A DNA stretch of 64,000 nucleotides. Source: JAABRU01 sp050180235 (GTDB lineage Bacteria > Desulfobacterota > Desulfobacteria > Desulfobacterales > Desulfococcaceae). The position numbers and the translations under genes are program-made. Shown here one piece after another: positions 46,579-55,257 of this stretch. Location of the stretch: the NCBI GenBank assembly GCA_050180235.1, contig JBFXEJ010000001.1, positions 1 through 64,000 on the forward strand. Direction: 5' to 3'. The notes under the pieces are model-generated. The model worked only from the letters and a program-made list of their open reading frames with translations, had not been told where the DNA came from and made no database searches. Within the stretch, counting starts at the first letter, position 1. The number at the start of each line of letters is the position of its first letter.

Positions 46579-48474
46579 ATGAATCTGAAAGAGTACTGTC
46601 CGGATAAGGTCGTAAGCGCGGAAACGGCCATTTCCAGAATAAAAAGGGGAAGCCGCGTTTTCATCGGCACAGGCTGCGGAGAGCCCCAGCATCTGATCCA
46701 TACTATGGTTGCGGATATGAATATGCAGGATATTCTGATATACCAGATGCTTTCCTCCACTTTTGCCCAGTATGTCGAGGATGATTCCTTTCAAAGGCGT
46801 TTTTCCCTTAAACTGTTCTTTATCAGCCGGGCCATGCGCAAGGCGGCTTCTGAAGGGAAAACAGATTATATTCCCACCTATCTTTCGCAGATACCCACGC
46901 TTTTTTACAGCCGCCGTATTGGTCTGGACGCTGCTCTGATTCAGGTCAGTCCGCCGGACAGTTTCGGTTACTGCAGTCTGGGTGTGTCGGTTGACATTAC
47001 CCGTGCAGGCATGGACAGCGCGAAACTGGTCATAGCGCAGGTCAATCCCCGTATGCCCAAAACCTGGGGTGACAGTTTTGTCCATGTGGATGAAATTGAT
47101 TATTTTGTCATGCACGAGGAGCCCATTGTGGAATCTCCCGCGCTGTGGAAGGAAAATGAAGTCACGCGGCGAATCGGCATGTATATCGCCCAGGTGGTGG
47201 ATGACGGAGCCACCATTCAGGTGGGATTCGGTTATCTTCCCAATGTGATTATGCAGTATCTGGATAAAAAAAAGGATTTGGGCATTCATACCCAGGTTAT
47301 CACCAACGGGCTGCTGCCCCTGCTGAAAAAAAAGGTCATTACCAACAAAAAGAAAACCCTGATTCCGGGCAGGGTGGTGGCTTCCCTGTGCATGGGAAAT
47401 CAGGAACTTTATGATTATGTTCACAACAACCCCATGTTTTATTTCCGATCATCAGATTATGTCAATGATCCCACAGTGATTGCAAGAAATGACAATCTGA
47501 TTTCCATCAGTTCCGCGCTGGAAGTGGATCTCACCGGTCAGGTCTGTTCAGATTCAATGGGCAATCTGTTTTACAGCGGCATCGGAGATCAGGTGGACTT
47601 TCTGCGGGGAAGTGCCATGTCCAAAGGCGGTTTTTCCATTGTGGCCCTGCCTTCCACAGCCCAGAACGGCAAAGTCTCGCGCATTGTGTCCAATCTCAGT
47701 CCGGGCGCAGGAGTTGCAACCACCCGTGCAGACGTGGATATTGTCATCACAGAATACGGCATTGCCGAGCTGCAGGGGAAGAGCATTTATCAGCGGGTTA
47801 TGGAACTAGCGCAGATAGCGCATCCCAAATTCCGGGAGGAACTCATTGAATCTGCCAAGCAGAGGGGTTATATTTTCGGGGATCAGCTTCCGCCATCCAC
47901 CGAGGATCTGATCTTTCTGGAAGGCTACAAAACCACAGTGGAACTGAAAAACGGAAAAACCGCGCTGTTCCGTCCCATTTTCCCGTCTGATGAATTCGCG
48001 TACAGGAATTTTTTCTATTCTCTGCAGGAAAAAACCATCTATTTCCGTTTTTTCTACAAAATGAAGATATTTTCCCATGAAGTGCTGCAGCGTCAGTACG
48101 CGAATGTGGATTATACGCGCAATATGTCTCTGATTGGTCTGGTGCAGCGCAAACGGCATCAGGAAATCATTGCCATTGGCTCTTATGCCGAGGGAGAGGA
48201 CAACCGCGCGGAAGTGGCCTTTGTGGTGCGGGAAGATTACCAGGGACAGGGGATTGCCTCCTATCTGCTGGAGCAGTTGGAATTTATCGCGCAGCAGAAC
48301 GATTATAAAGGATTTTATGCAACAACCCTGCGGGAAAATGCCGGTATGATAAGAGTTTTCAAAAAACGCTATCCCAATGCCAAAGTCACATACAGCGGCA
48401 GTGAACTCATGCTGTATATGGATTTTGATGATCCGGACAAACCTGAAACAAAGGCAAGGGAACCGCAGATATAA
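46579..48474 (+). CDS. Acetyl-CoA hydrolase/transferase fused to GNAT acetyltransferase
   Basis: A 631-residue bifunctional protein. Residues 1 to about 450 form a class-I CoA-transferase/acetyl-CoA hydrolase (RGSRVFIGTGCGEPQ; GFGYLPN; the catalytic E392 in ITEYGIAELQG). Such enzymes move CoA between short acids such as acetate, butyrate and 4-hydroxybutyrate. Residues about 470-620 form a GNAT N-acetyltransferase (VAFVVREDYQGQGIASYLLEQL, with the acetyl-CoA-binding QGQGIAS loop). This fusion is known from other Desulfobacterota. It has GGAG 8 nt upstream and stands alone, with 259 bp of gene-free DNA before it. Confidence 0.85.
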   Translation: MNLKEYCPDKVVSAETAISRIKRGSRVFIGTGCGEPQHLIHTMVADMNMQDILIYQMLSSTFAQYVEDDSFQRRFSLKLFFISRAMRKAASEGKTDYIPTYLSQIPTLFYSRRIGLDAALIQVSPPDSFGYCSLGVSVDITRAGMDSAKLVIAQVNPRMPKTWGDSFVHVDEIDYFVMHEEPIVESPALWKENEVTRRIGMYIAQVVDDGATIQVGFGYLPNVIMQYLDKKKDLGIHTQVITNGLLPLLKKKVITNKKKTLIPGRVVASLCMGNQELYDYVHNNPMFYFRSSDYVNDPTVIARNDNLISISSALEVDLTGQVCSDSMGNLFYSGIGDQVDFLRGSAMSKGGFSIVALPSTAQNGKVSRIVSNLSPGAGVATTRADVDIVITEYGIAELQGKSIYQRVMELAQIAHPKFREELIESAKQRGYIFGDQLPPSTEDLIFLEGYKTTVELKNGKTALFRPIFPSDEFAYRNFFYSLQEKTIYFRFFYKMKIFSHEVLQRQYANVDYTRNMSLIGLVQRKRHQEIIAIGSYAEGEDNRAEVAFVVREDYQGQGIASYLLEQLEFIAQQNDYKGFYATTLRENAGMIRVFKKRYPNAKVTYSGSELMLYMDFDDPDKPETKAREPQI

Positions 48475-48503
48475 TGGTGAATGCTGATGGGTGTGAGTGA
48501 AAA

Positions 48504-48567
48504 AATCCCCTCTTGAGAGGCAGGGCTGTTAAGTTCTTTAAGAAATCCCCTCTTGAGAGGGGCAGGG
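48504..48567 (+). repeat. Two AATCCCCTCTTGAGAGG repeats before rsmG
   Basis: The sequence AATCCCCTCTTGAGAGG followed by CAGG or GGCAGGG occurs at about 48504 and again at 48543, ending 10 nt before the rsmG start codon. A similar CCCTCTCAAGAGGGGATTG word occurs at 56580. The second copy supplies the G-rich stretch that stands where the rsmG ribosome-binding site should be. Confidence 0.6.
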
Positions 48568-48577
48568 GTGTGTTCGT

Positions 48578-49228
48578 TTGAATATCGGAAGCAGAGACTG
48601 GAATCATCTGATTGTAAAAGGCTGCGGAGAGTTCGGGATTGGCATCAGTCCTGAAAAATGCGGACTGATGGCACGTCATGCGGCTGATTTGCTGGCATGG
48701 AACAGAAAAATGAATCTGACTGCCATTACAGAACCGGAAGATATGGCAGTCAAGCATTATATGGATTCCCTGATTCCAGCTCGTTTCATTCCGGCAGGAT
48801 CAAAACTGCTGGACATCGGCTCCGGCGCGGGTTTTCCGGGAATTCCCCTGAAAATTTTTGATTCCTCTCTGATTTTGACCATGCTGGATTCGGTACGCAA
48901 AAAAGTCAGTTTTCTGCAATATGCCATCAGCAGTCTTTCATTGAAAGATACTGATGCTGTTCATGGCCGTGCAGAAGACTTTGGCAAACAGGCCGTATAT
49001 GCACATGCCTTTGACGCGGTCATCTGCCGGGCTTTGTCAGATTTGGGGAAATTTGCAAAACTGGCTCTGCCTTTTCTCAAACCCGAAGGCAGGATGATTG
49101 CAATGAAGGGAAAAATTTCTGAAGAGGAAATCGCTCCTGTAAGAGAACAACTGTCTGTGGATGTGGAAAAATACAATCTCCCGGTATCAGGCGCAGAAAG
49201 GACTTTGCTGATAATGCGGTCAAAGTAG
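48578..49228 (+). CDS. rsmG: 16S rRNA (guanine527-N7)-methyltransferase RsmG
   Basis: A 216-residue protein with the RsmG signature: NRKMNLTAITEPEDMAVKHY, the SAM-binding loop LLDIGSGAGFPGIPL, CRALSDLGKF and KGKISEEEI. RsmG methylates G527 of 16S rRNA; loss gives low-level streptomycin resistance. The length is normal. The start must be the TTG at 48578, since a TGA lies 24 nt upstream in frame and the next Met is past conserved sequence; family members begin at this same point. It is followed closely by palindromic repeats and the CHAT gene. Confidence 0.85.
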   Translation: MNIGSRDWNHLIVKGCGEFGIGISPEKCGLMARHAADLLAWNRKMNLTAITEPEDMAVKHYMDSLIPARFIPAGSKLLDIGSGAGFPGIPLKIFDSSLILTMLDSVRKKVSFLQYAISSLSLKDTDAVHGRAEDFGKQAVYAHAFDAVICRALSDLGKFAKLALPFLKPEGRMIAMKGKISEEEIAPVREQLSVDVEKYNLPVSGAERTLLIMRSK

Positions 49229-49333
49229 AACAAGCTTCCAGCTTGTTCTCTGTTTGATGAACGAACAAAGTAGAACAAGCTTCCAGCTTGTTCTGCTGCT
49301 GATAAACAAACTGGAAGTTTGTTCTACTTTTAT
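49222..49333 (+). repeat. Three AGAACAAGCT-type palindromes
   Basis: AAAGTAGAACAAGCTTCC followed by AGCTTGTTCT appears at 49225-49250 and 49267-49294, and a diverged inverted version (AAACTGGAAGTTTGTTCT) at 49305-49325. Each unit can form a hairpin of about 10 bp. They separate rsmG from the CHAT gene and end just before its ribosome-binding site. Confidence 0.75.
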
Positions 49334-49346
49334 GAAAGGACACCCC

Positions 49347-52300
49347 ATGCAATACACCCTGCGTCTGACCCAGCACAGCACCGGAGAAGACCGGTACAAA
49401 GTCCACATTGCTTTAACCGGCGGTGAGGTTGAGAAAACCGCTCAGTCCGAGTTTTCCTTTTCCCTCAGTGCGAAGGATCAGGAAAGCATCCGCTGGTATC
49501 TGGAGGATTATCCCCTGTACCGCTTTGACCCTGCGCCCGCGATTGCGGATCGCACGGAAAAGCGCATGGCCGACATTGGCCGGGATTTGTTCCGGCAGGT
49601 GTTTCAGTCTGATGAGGATGCGCGGGATTTGTGGGCAGAAATGCGAAAGCATCTGTCTGAAACCCGCGTGGAGATTGTCACGGGCGTGCGGGAGGCTGCT
49701 GCCATTCCCTGGGAACTGCTCCGTGATCCCAAAACCGATATTTTCCTGGCCCTGCGCGCGGGAGCCTTTGTCCATGCCAATCTCAATCCCGCGCAGCCTT
49801 TTCAGATGCCCAAAAGCAAATCCGGCCCCATCCGCATTCTGCTGGTCATCTGCCGTCCGGGCGGACAGGATGATGTGCCTTTCCGATCTGTTGCTTCCAA
49901 ATTAATCAAAGGTTTGGCAGACGCGGACAGGGAAATGCTGCAACTGGATGTGCTGCGTCCCCCCACCTTTGACAGTCTCAGCAGACGGCTTCGCGCAGCA
50001 AAAGATCAGGGAAAGCCCTATCATGCGGTTCATTTTGACGGACACGGCGCGTTTGCGGATATGGACAGCGTAATTGCGGCCATGAAGGAAAAAGAGGAAA
50101 AACGGGAATCTGCCATGCAGCGGCTGCTTCAGGAGATCGGAATTGTGAATTCCCAACGCTTTGACGCGGACACGGTTTATCCCAAGACGAAGCGTAGCGG
50201 AAGGCACGGGTATCTCTGCTTTGAAAATCCGGAACAGCCTGAAAATCTGCATTTTGCGGATGGCGAGGACATGGGCAATCTGCTTTCCGCAGCCGGTGTG
50301 CCGGTTCTGGTGCTGAACGCGTGCCGCAGTGCCCATGCCGAAGCCCCGGAAAAACCCAAAGAAGAGCCGGACGCGGGCGCAACGGCGCAGCGGGATCAGA
50401 TTCGGGCCTTCGGTTCTCTGGCACAGGAAATCGTGAATGCAGGCACTGCCGGAGTGGTTGCCATGCGGTACAATGTGTATGTGGACACCGCAGCCCGGTT
50501 TGTGGCCGATCTCTATGCTTCCCTGATTGCGGGAAATCCCCTGGGACACGCGGTTACGCAGGGAAGAAAATTTCTGGCCGACAATCCTGTGCGGGAAATC
50601 TCCGGTGATTCCATTGCCATGCAGGACTGGTGCGTTCCGGTGGTGTATGAAGCCGGGACCCTGTCCCTGTTTCCCAAAAGCAAAGAAAAAAAGCTGAACA
50701 TCAGCCTGTCCCCCACCAATGCCGTGCCCGCGCGCGGTCATCTTGATCCGGATTTGCCCCTTGCACCGGATGCGGGATTCTGGGGACGGGATGAAACCCT
50801 GCTGGCAATGGACAGGGCTTTTGACACAGACAAAGTGATTCTGCTTCATGCCTATGCAGGTTCCGGCAAGACTGCGGCAGCAGCGGAATTTGCCCGCTGG
50901 TACAGCCTGACCGGCGGCGTGGAAGGGCCTGTGCTGTTCACCTCTTTTGAGCAGTACCGCCCCCTGGCCCGTGTGCTGGACAAATTCGGGCAGGTGTTCA
51001 GCGGAACGTTGGAAAATGCCGGAATCAACTGGCTGGCTTTGGATGATGCGGATCGCAAATCCATTGCTTTGCAGGTTTTTCAGCAGATTCCGCTGTTGTG
51101 GATTTGGGACAATGTGGAGCCCGTTACCGGTTTTCCCGCTGGAACCGGTTCCGCATGGAAACCCGAAGAGCAGAAAGATTTGGCCGATTTTCTCCGTCAG
51201 GCCGCAGACAGCAAAGCCAGATTTCTGCTCACATCCCGCAGAGAGGAAAAAGCCTGGCTGCGTGATTTTCCCCGGCGCATCACCCTGCCTGCCATGCCCA
51301 TGCACGAGCGGGAGCAGATGGCACGGGGACTGGCAAAAAAACAGGGAAAACCTTTTCATGACCTCAAAGCATGGCGTCCCCTGCTGCGCTTCACAGACGG
51401 CAATCCCCTGACCCTGACCGTGCTGGTGGGGCAGGCATTGAGAGACGGACTGGAAAACGAAGAGCAGATCAAAGCCTTTACGGAAAAACTGCAAAAAGGC
51501 GAAACCGCATTTGATGACGATGAAAAACAGGGCAGAAGCAAATCTCTGGCCGCGTCTCTCAATTACGGGTTTGAACATGCGTTTACAGAAGAGGAACGGA
51601 AGATACTGGCTCTGCTGTATTTTTTTCAGGGGTTTGTGGATGTAAAAGTTTTGATGGCGATGGGCAATCCTAAACTGGATTCCGCTCTTCCCGAACTCCG
51701 GGGCATGAGCCGTGAAAATTTTGAGATTCTGCTGAACCGGGCAGCCGAAGTGGGACTGCTCACGGCTTACGGTAGCGGCTATTACAGCATTCACCCCGCG
51801 CTGCCCTGGTTTTTCAAAAGCCTCTTTGAAGGCTTTTATCCTCCTACTCTCAATTTAGGAGAGGAACAGAGTGAGGAAAAATCATTTTCAGAACAGGCAA
51901 CGCAGGCATTTGTTAATGCGATGGGGGCAATGGGGAATTATTATAATGGTCAATATAGTGATGGGAACCGGAATGTCATACACATCCTGTACAAAGAGGA
52001 AGCCAACCTCTTACATGGCCTACGAATGTCGCGTGTAAAAGGGTGGTGGATTCGGACTACAAATATTATGCAGGGTTTAAGATGTCTTTATGATCAAGTT
52101 GGAAAACGAACAGAATGGAAGCGTTTAGTAGAAGAAATTGTACCTGATTATATTGATATAACTACTGATGCCCCCCTTCCCGGAAGGGAAGAGAAATGGG
52201 GGTTGATAATGGAATATCGCGTTCGGATGGCAATGGAAGAATATGATTGGTATGAGGCTGAACGGCTACAAACGGCTTGTGTAGAATTTTCTCGTAAAAA

Positions 52301-53063
52301 GGCAGCTCAATACCTGCAAATACCCTCGGAAAATATAGAATCATCTGGAAAGAATATTCTTCATTCACTATCAGCTTCTCTGAATCTTTTAAGTGGTATC
52401 CAACGTAAAATGGGCAAAGCGAATTGTGTTGATAACGATAAAGAAGCTTTTTCAATTTTAACTCATTCCGGAGATAATGCGGGAGCTGCGGTTTGTGCAT
52501 TAAACATCGGTGAAGCTTATCAGGAAATTCCCGCCATCAGAAATCTGGAAGAGGTTGAAAAATGGTACAAGCGAAGCATAGGACTGAGGAATAAAAAAGA
52601 TCATAACGGGAAGGGAAATTGTCTAATTCACTTGGGCTTATTGGCTTATAAACGATTTGAGGAAGTCCAGAAAGGTATTAAACCGAAAGAAATTATGATT
52701 GATCATCTCATAAATGCTCTGAATTATTGTCATAACGCTCTGAAAATAATACATCCAAATGCAGTAAATCTTTTGATGTCAGCGCATAATACGCTTGGGT
52801 TGATTTATGATAAGACAGGCAACAATGATCAGTCTGTTTCCCATTACATGAAATCTATCCAGTTTGCAGAAATAGCAGAAAATTATTACGATGCTGGTTT
52901 TACACGATATAATATTGCCGTTACCCTCATGCAATCCGGTCGCATTGCTGACGCGCTGGACTATGCCCGCGCTGCCCTGCGCAATTTTGAAACCTACGGC
53001 AACCGGGCAGCGGCTGATATTGAAAATGCGAAGGGGTTGATAGCACATTTGGAGGCGTTGTGA
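49347..53063 (+). CDS. CHAT protease - STAND NTPase - TPR protein
   Basis: A 1238-residue protein. The CHAT (caspase-like) domain has catalytic His233 in HFDGHG and Cys326 in LNACRSA. A STAND-type NTPase follows: P-loop AGSGKT (K508), then LLWIWDNVEP as the Walker B-like strand and FLLTSRREEKAW as sensor. A winged-helix region comes next, and the C-terminal third (from about residue 880) has TPR-like helices (LINALNYCHNALKI; HNTLGLIYDKTGNNDQ). STAND proteins with protease effectors act as pattern-recognition defence proteins that oligomerise on ligand binding. The start at 49347 follows GAAAGGA; longer frames read through the upstream repeats. DNA for residues about 835-1190 is much more AT-rich than the rest, suggesting replacement of the sensor part. 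Confidence 0.85.
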   Translation: MQYTLRLTQHSTGEDRYKVHIALTGGEVEKTAQSEFSFSLSAKDQESIRWYLEDYPLYRFDPAPAIADRTEKRMADIGRDLFRQVFQSDEDARDLWAEMRKHLSETRVEIVTGVREAAAIPWELLRDPKTDIFLALRAGAFVHANLNPAQPFQMPKSKSGPIRILLVICRPGGQDDVPFRSVASKLIKGLADADREMLQLDVLRPPTFDSLSRRLRAAKDQGKPYHAVHFDGHGAFADMDSVIAAMKEKEEKRESAMQRLLQEIGIVNSQRFDADTVYPKTKRSGRHGYLCFENPEQPENLHFADGEDMGNLLSAAGVPVLVLNACRSAHAEAPEKPKEEPDAGATAQRDQIRAFGSLAQEIVNAGTAGVVAMRYNVYVDTAARFVADLYASLIAGNPLGHAVTQGRKFLADNPVREISGDSIAMQDWCVPVVYEAGTLSLFPKSKEKKLNISLSPTNAVPARGHLDPDLPLAPDAGFWGRDETLLAMDRAFDTDKVILLHAYAGSGKTAAAAEFARWYSLTGGVEGPVLFTSFEQYRPLARVLDKFGQVFSGTLENAGINWLALDDADRKSIALQVFQQIPLLWIWDNVEPVTGFPAGTGSAWKPEEQKDLADFLRQAADSKARFLLTSRREEKAWLRDFPRRITLPAMPMHEREQMARGLAKKQGKPFHDLKAWRPLLRFTDGNPLTLTVLVGQALRDGLENEEQIKAFTEKLQKGETAFDDDEKQGRSKSLAASLNYGFEHAFTEEERKILALLYFFQGFVDVKVLMAMGNPKLDSALPELRGMSRENFEILLNRAAEVGLLTAYGSGYYSIHPALPWFFKSLFEGFYPPTLNLGEEQSEEKSFSEQATQAFVNAMGAMGNYYNGQYSDGNRNVIHILYKEEANLLHGLRMSRVKGWWIRTTNIMQGLRCLYDQVGKRTEWKRLVEEIVPDYIDITTDAPLPGREEKWGLIMEYRVRMAMEEYDWYEAERLQTACVEFSRKKAAQYLQIPSENIESSGKNILHSLSASLNLLSGIQRKMGKANCVDNDKEAFSILTHSGDNAGAAVCALNIGEAYQEIPAIRNLEEVEKWYKRSIGLRNKKDHNGKGNCLIHLGLLAYKRFEEVQKGIKPKEIMIDHLINALNYCHNALKIIHPNAVNLLMSAHNTLGLIYDKTGNNDQSVSHYMKSIQFAEIAENYYDAGFTRYNIAVTLMQSGRIADALDYARAALRNFETYGNRAAADIENAKGLIAHLEAL

Positions 53064-53083
53064 TGGGTTGTCTGAAGCGGGAT

Positions 53084-53300
53084 TCAATTGTCTGAACCAT
53101 GATTCACATGATTAAAGGATTTGCATGATTTTTCCATAATCATGATAATCCTTTAATCCTTTAATCAAGGTTCAGACAGGGGGATTGTCTGAACCGGGAT
53201 TCAATTGTCTGAACCCTGATTCACATGATTAAAGGATTTTCAGGATTTTTCCTAATCATGATAATATCTTAATCCTTTAATCATGGTTCAGACAGGGGGA
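53084..53300 (+). repeat. TGTCTGAACC ... GGTTCAGACA repeats (two copies)
   Basis: Two roughly 100-bp copies of an inverted-repeat unit that starts TGTCTGAACC and ATGATTCACATGATTAAAGG and ends CATGGTTCAGACA. They stand in tandem downstream of the CHAT gene. Further copies are at 54441-54640. The rest of the 443-bp spacer holds the palindrome at 53309-53418. Confidence 0.75.
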
Positions 53301-53308
53301 TTCATCTC

Positions 53309-53418
53309 GTTCCCACGCTCCGCGTGGGAATGCAGATTTGGACGCTCCGCGTCCGTCCGCTGTGCATTGGAGACGCAGAGCGTCCCGAAGGCATTCCCAC
53401 GCGAAGCGTGGGAACGAG
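53309..53418 (+). repeat. GTTCCCACGC / GCGTGGGAAC palindrome
   Basis: About 110 bp with outer arms TCGTTCCCACGCTCCGCGTG and its complement, and inner GACGCTCCGCGTC-type arms. Widespread short GC-rich element; encodes nothing. Confidence 0.7.
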
Positions 53419-53506
53419 TGCGAATCTCAATGTTAGGTTACGCTTGGTTATTGAGCTTGCCGAAATACGCTAACCTAATCTATGATTAAAATGAAAGGCA
53501 AATACA

Positions 53507-53875
53507 ATGCAGACACTTACAATTCAATCCGATCACATCACCCTTCCTGTTGAAATATTTCAACGGCTGAAAGGGAAAAAAGTTGAATTTGTTGAATATC
53601 ATGAAGGTGTTTTCATAAAACCCGTAAGCGATATTGCCGGAAAAACCATACCGGTTTTTCTGCAAAACCATATGGAAGAGGATGAATTATTGCAGGAAAT
53701 CGCAGTATTGCTTTATCAGAAAGACAAAATGACACTGGGACAGGCAAGCCGCCTTGCCCGGATGAGTCAGATACAGTTTCAGCGTATGATTGCAGACAGA
53801 CAGATTCCGGTTCATTATGATACTGCTGATTTTGAATCTGATATAAAAACCCTGCAGAAAACAGGCAGGATATGA
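53507..53875 (+). CDS. UPF0175-type antitoxin with AbrB-like N-terminus
   Basis: A 122-residue protein. Residues 1-45 resemble an AbrB/SpoVT-like swapped-hairpin (LTIQSDHITLPVEIFQRLKG), followed by a UPF0175 segment (EIAVLLYQKDKMTLGQASRLARMSQIQFQRMI) as in antitoxins that pair with DUF3368 PIN-like proteins. The last codon overlaps the start of that partner by 4 nt (ATGA). Likely antitoxin and autorepressor. Confidence 0.75.
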   Translation: MQTLTIQSDHITLPVEIFQRLKGKKVEFVEYHEGVFIKPVSDIAGKTIPVFLQNHMEEDELLQEIAVLLYQKDKMTLGQASRLARMSQIQFQRMIADRQIPVHYDTADFESDIKTLQKTGRI

Positions 53876-54357
53876 TTATCGTCAGCAACACTTCCCCGAT
53901 CATCAATCTTGCTGCAATCCGGCAAATGGATTTATTGAAACAGCTTTATGAAAAGATCATTATTCCCCAGGCAGTATTTGAAGAAATTGCCATTATCGGA
54001 GAAGGACAGGCCGGTTCTGAGGAAGTGAAAACATCTGACTGGATTGAGACAAGGCATCTTACTGACCGTTTAATGGCGGATTCATTGCAATCGGAATTGG
54101 ATTTGGGTGAAGCTGAAGCAATTGCCCTTGCACTTGAAATCAAAGCTGATATGATTCTGATGGATGAGCGCAGAGGAAGGCTGACAGGTTCCCGTCTGGG
54201 GATTCATTGTCTTGGACTTATGGGAATACTGACAGAGGCAAAACATAAAAAACTGGTTCATTCTGTAAAGCCGGTTATGGATTGTCTGATAAAAGATGCC
54301 GGATTTTGGATTGACCGAAAATTATATCAATATGTTTTGCAGGTAAACGGAGAATAA
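53872..54357 (+). CDS. DUF3368 PIN-like toxin
   Basis: A 161-residue protein of the DUF3368 family: MIIVSNTSPIINLAAI with the acidic/Ser-Asn start, LGEAEAIALAL and LMDERRGR with the second acidic cluster. This is a PIN-related nuclease fold and a presumed RNase toxin. It is read from an ATG that overlaps the UPF0175 gene. The module is bracketed by the TGTCTGAACC repeats at 53.1 and 54.4 kb. Confidence 0.75.
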   Translation: MIIVSNTSPIINLAAIRQMDLLKQLYEKIIIPQAVFEEIAIIGEGQAGSEEVKTSDWIETRHLTDRLMADSLQSELDLGEAEAIALALEIKADMILMDERRGRLTGSRLGIHCLGLMGILTEAKHKKLVHSVKPVMDCLIKDAGFWIDRKLYQYVLQVNGE

Positions 54358-54440
54358 GAAAATCTGGCTTTTCATCTCGATTCGCAGGGCGGATTAGCGT
54401 ATTTCGGCAAGCTCAATAACCGAGCGTAATCCGACACAAT

Positions 54441-54640
54441 CTGTCTGAACCCTGATTCACATGATTAAAGGATTTGCAGGATTTTTCCCTAATCATGATA
54501 ATCCCTTAATCCTTTAATCATGGTTCAGACAGGGGGGATTGTCTGAACTGTGATTCAATTGTCTGAACCATGATTCACATGATTAAAGGATTTGCAGGAT
54601 TTTTCCCTAATCATGATAATCCGTTAATCATATTCGTAGG
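54441..54640 (+). repeat. TGTCTGAACC repeats (two more copies)
   Basis: Two tandem copies of the unit at 53084-53300 in the same orientation; the second is cut at its right end (about 54628) by AGGTCGGATTAGCG sequence. They are part of the 537-bp spacer 54358-54894, which has no gene. Confidence 0.75.
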
Positions 54641-54653
54641 TCGGATTAGCGTA

Positions 54654-54791
54654 AGGTGATTTCCATTAATGATTATACCGTTTTTCGTAGGGCGGGCACG
54701 GCTTTTTGTGCCCGCCGTCCTGCTGAAACGGTGGGCACAAAAAGCCGTGCCCGCCCTACAATGATGGTACATTTTTTCATGGAAATCACCT
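54654..54791 (+). mobile_element. MITE family A, copy 3 (uninterrupted)
   Basis: 138 bp from AGGTGATTTCCATTAATG to CATGGAAATCACCT, with a large internal palindrome (GTAGGGCGGGCACGG ... CCGTGCCCGCCCTAC). AGCGTA occurs on both sides, a possible target duplication. It gives the reference sequence for the interrupted copies at 5.3 and 20.0 kb. Confidence 0.8.
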
Positions 54792-54894
54792 AAGCGTAAC
54801 CCGACACAATACAGAGGATGTCGGGTTACGGCCTTCGGCCTAATCCGGCCTGCGATAAATCCACAGAGTATTTTTTTACCACAGGACTAATGAT

Positions 54895-55179
54895 ATGCCA
54901 CAGGTAGCAATAAAAGGAATCTTTCAGGACGGCATAATTATCCCGACCGAAGAAGTCCCGTTCCATGAAAACATGAATGTCATTATTGTTTTTACAGACA
55001 GATATAATGACGATGAAAGCCGTTATTATCAGAAAGACTGGCAGATGGCCGAAAAACAGGCATCTGAGGATTACAGAACCGGCAACATAAAATCCGCAAA
55101 AACGATTGATCAGATGTTCGATGAAATCGCCCTTACAGGGTTAAGGAGCTGTATCAAAATAAATTGTTCCAAACCCTAA
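54895..55179 (+). CDS. Orphan antitoxin-like protein
   Basis: A 94-residue protein. The N-terminus (VAIKGIFQDGIIIPTEEVP) resembles antitoxins of the AbrB/DUF104 type, and EDYRTGNIKSAKTIDQMFDEI resembles the toxin-binding tail of RelB-type antitoxins. No toxin gene follows. The final 14 residues (TGLRSCIKINCSKP) do not fit the family and may be non-native sequence after loss of the original end. Orphan or decayed module. Confidence 0.5.
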   Translation: MPQVAIKGIFQDGIIIPTEEVPFHENMNVIIVFTDRYNDDESRYYQKDWQMAEKQASEDYRTGNIKSAKTIDQMFDEIALTGLRSCIKINCSKP

Positions 55180-55257
55180 TGGTTTTTGGACAAAAAATCT
55201 GTACGGGTTATTTTTTTATAAACCCTGAGACTTTAATAAACAATCAGGAGAATTTCC

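Noticed and set aside
49902..51794. A 630-codon open frame on the minus strand across the CHAT-STAND gene.
   Set aside because: It is the antisense shadow of a GC-rich coding gene with clear motifs; the antisense product shows no domain and no ribosome-binding site.
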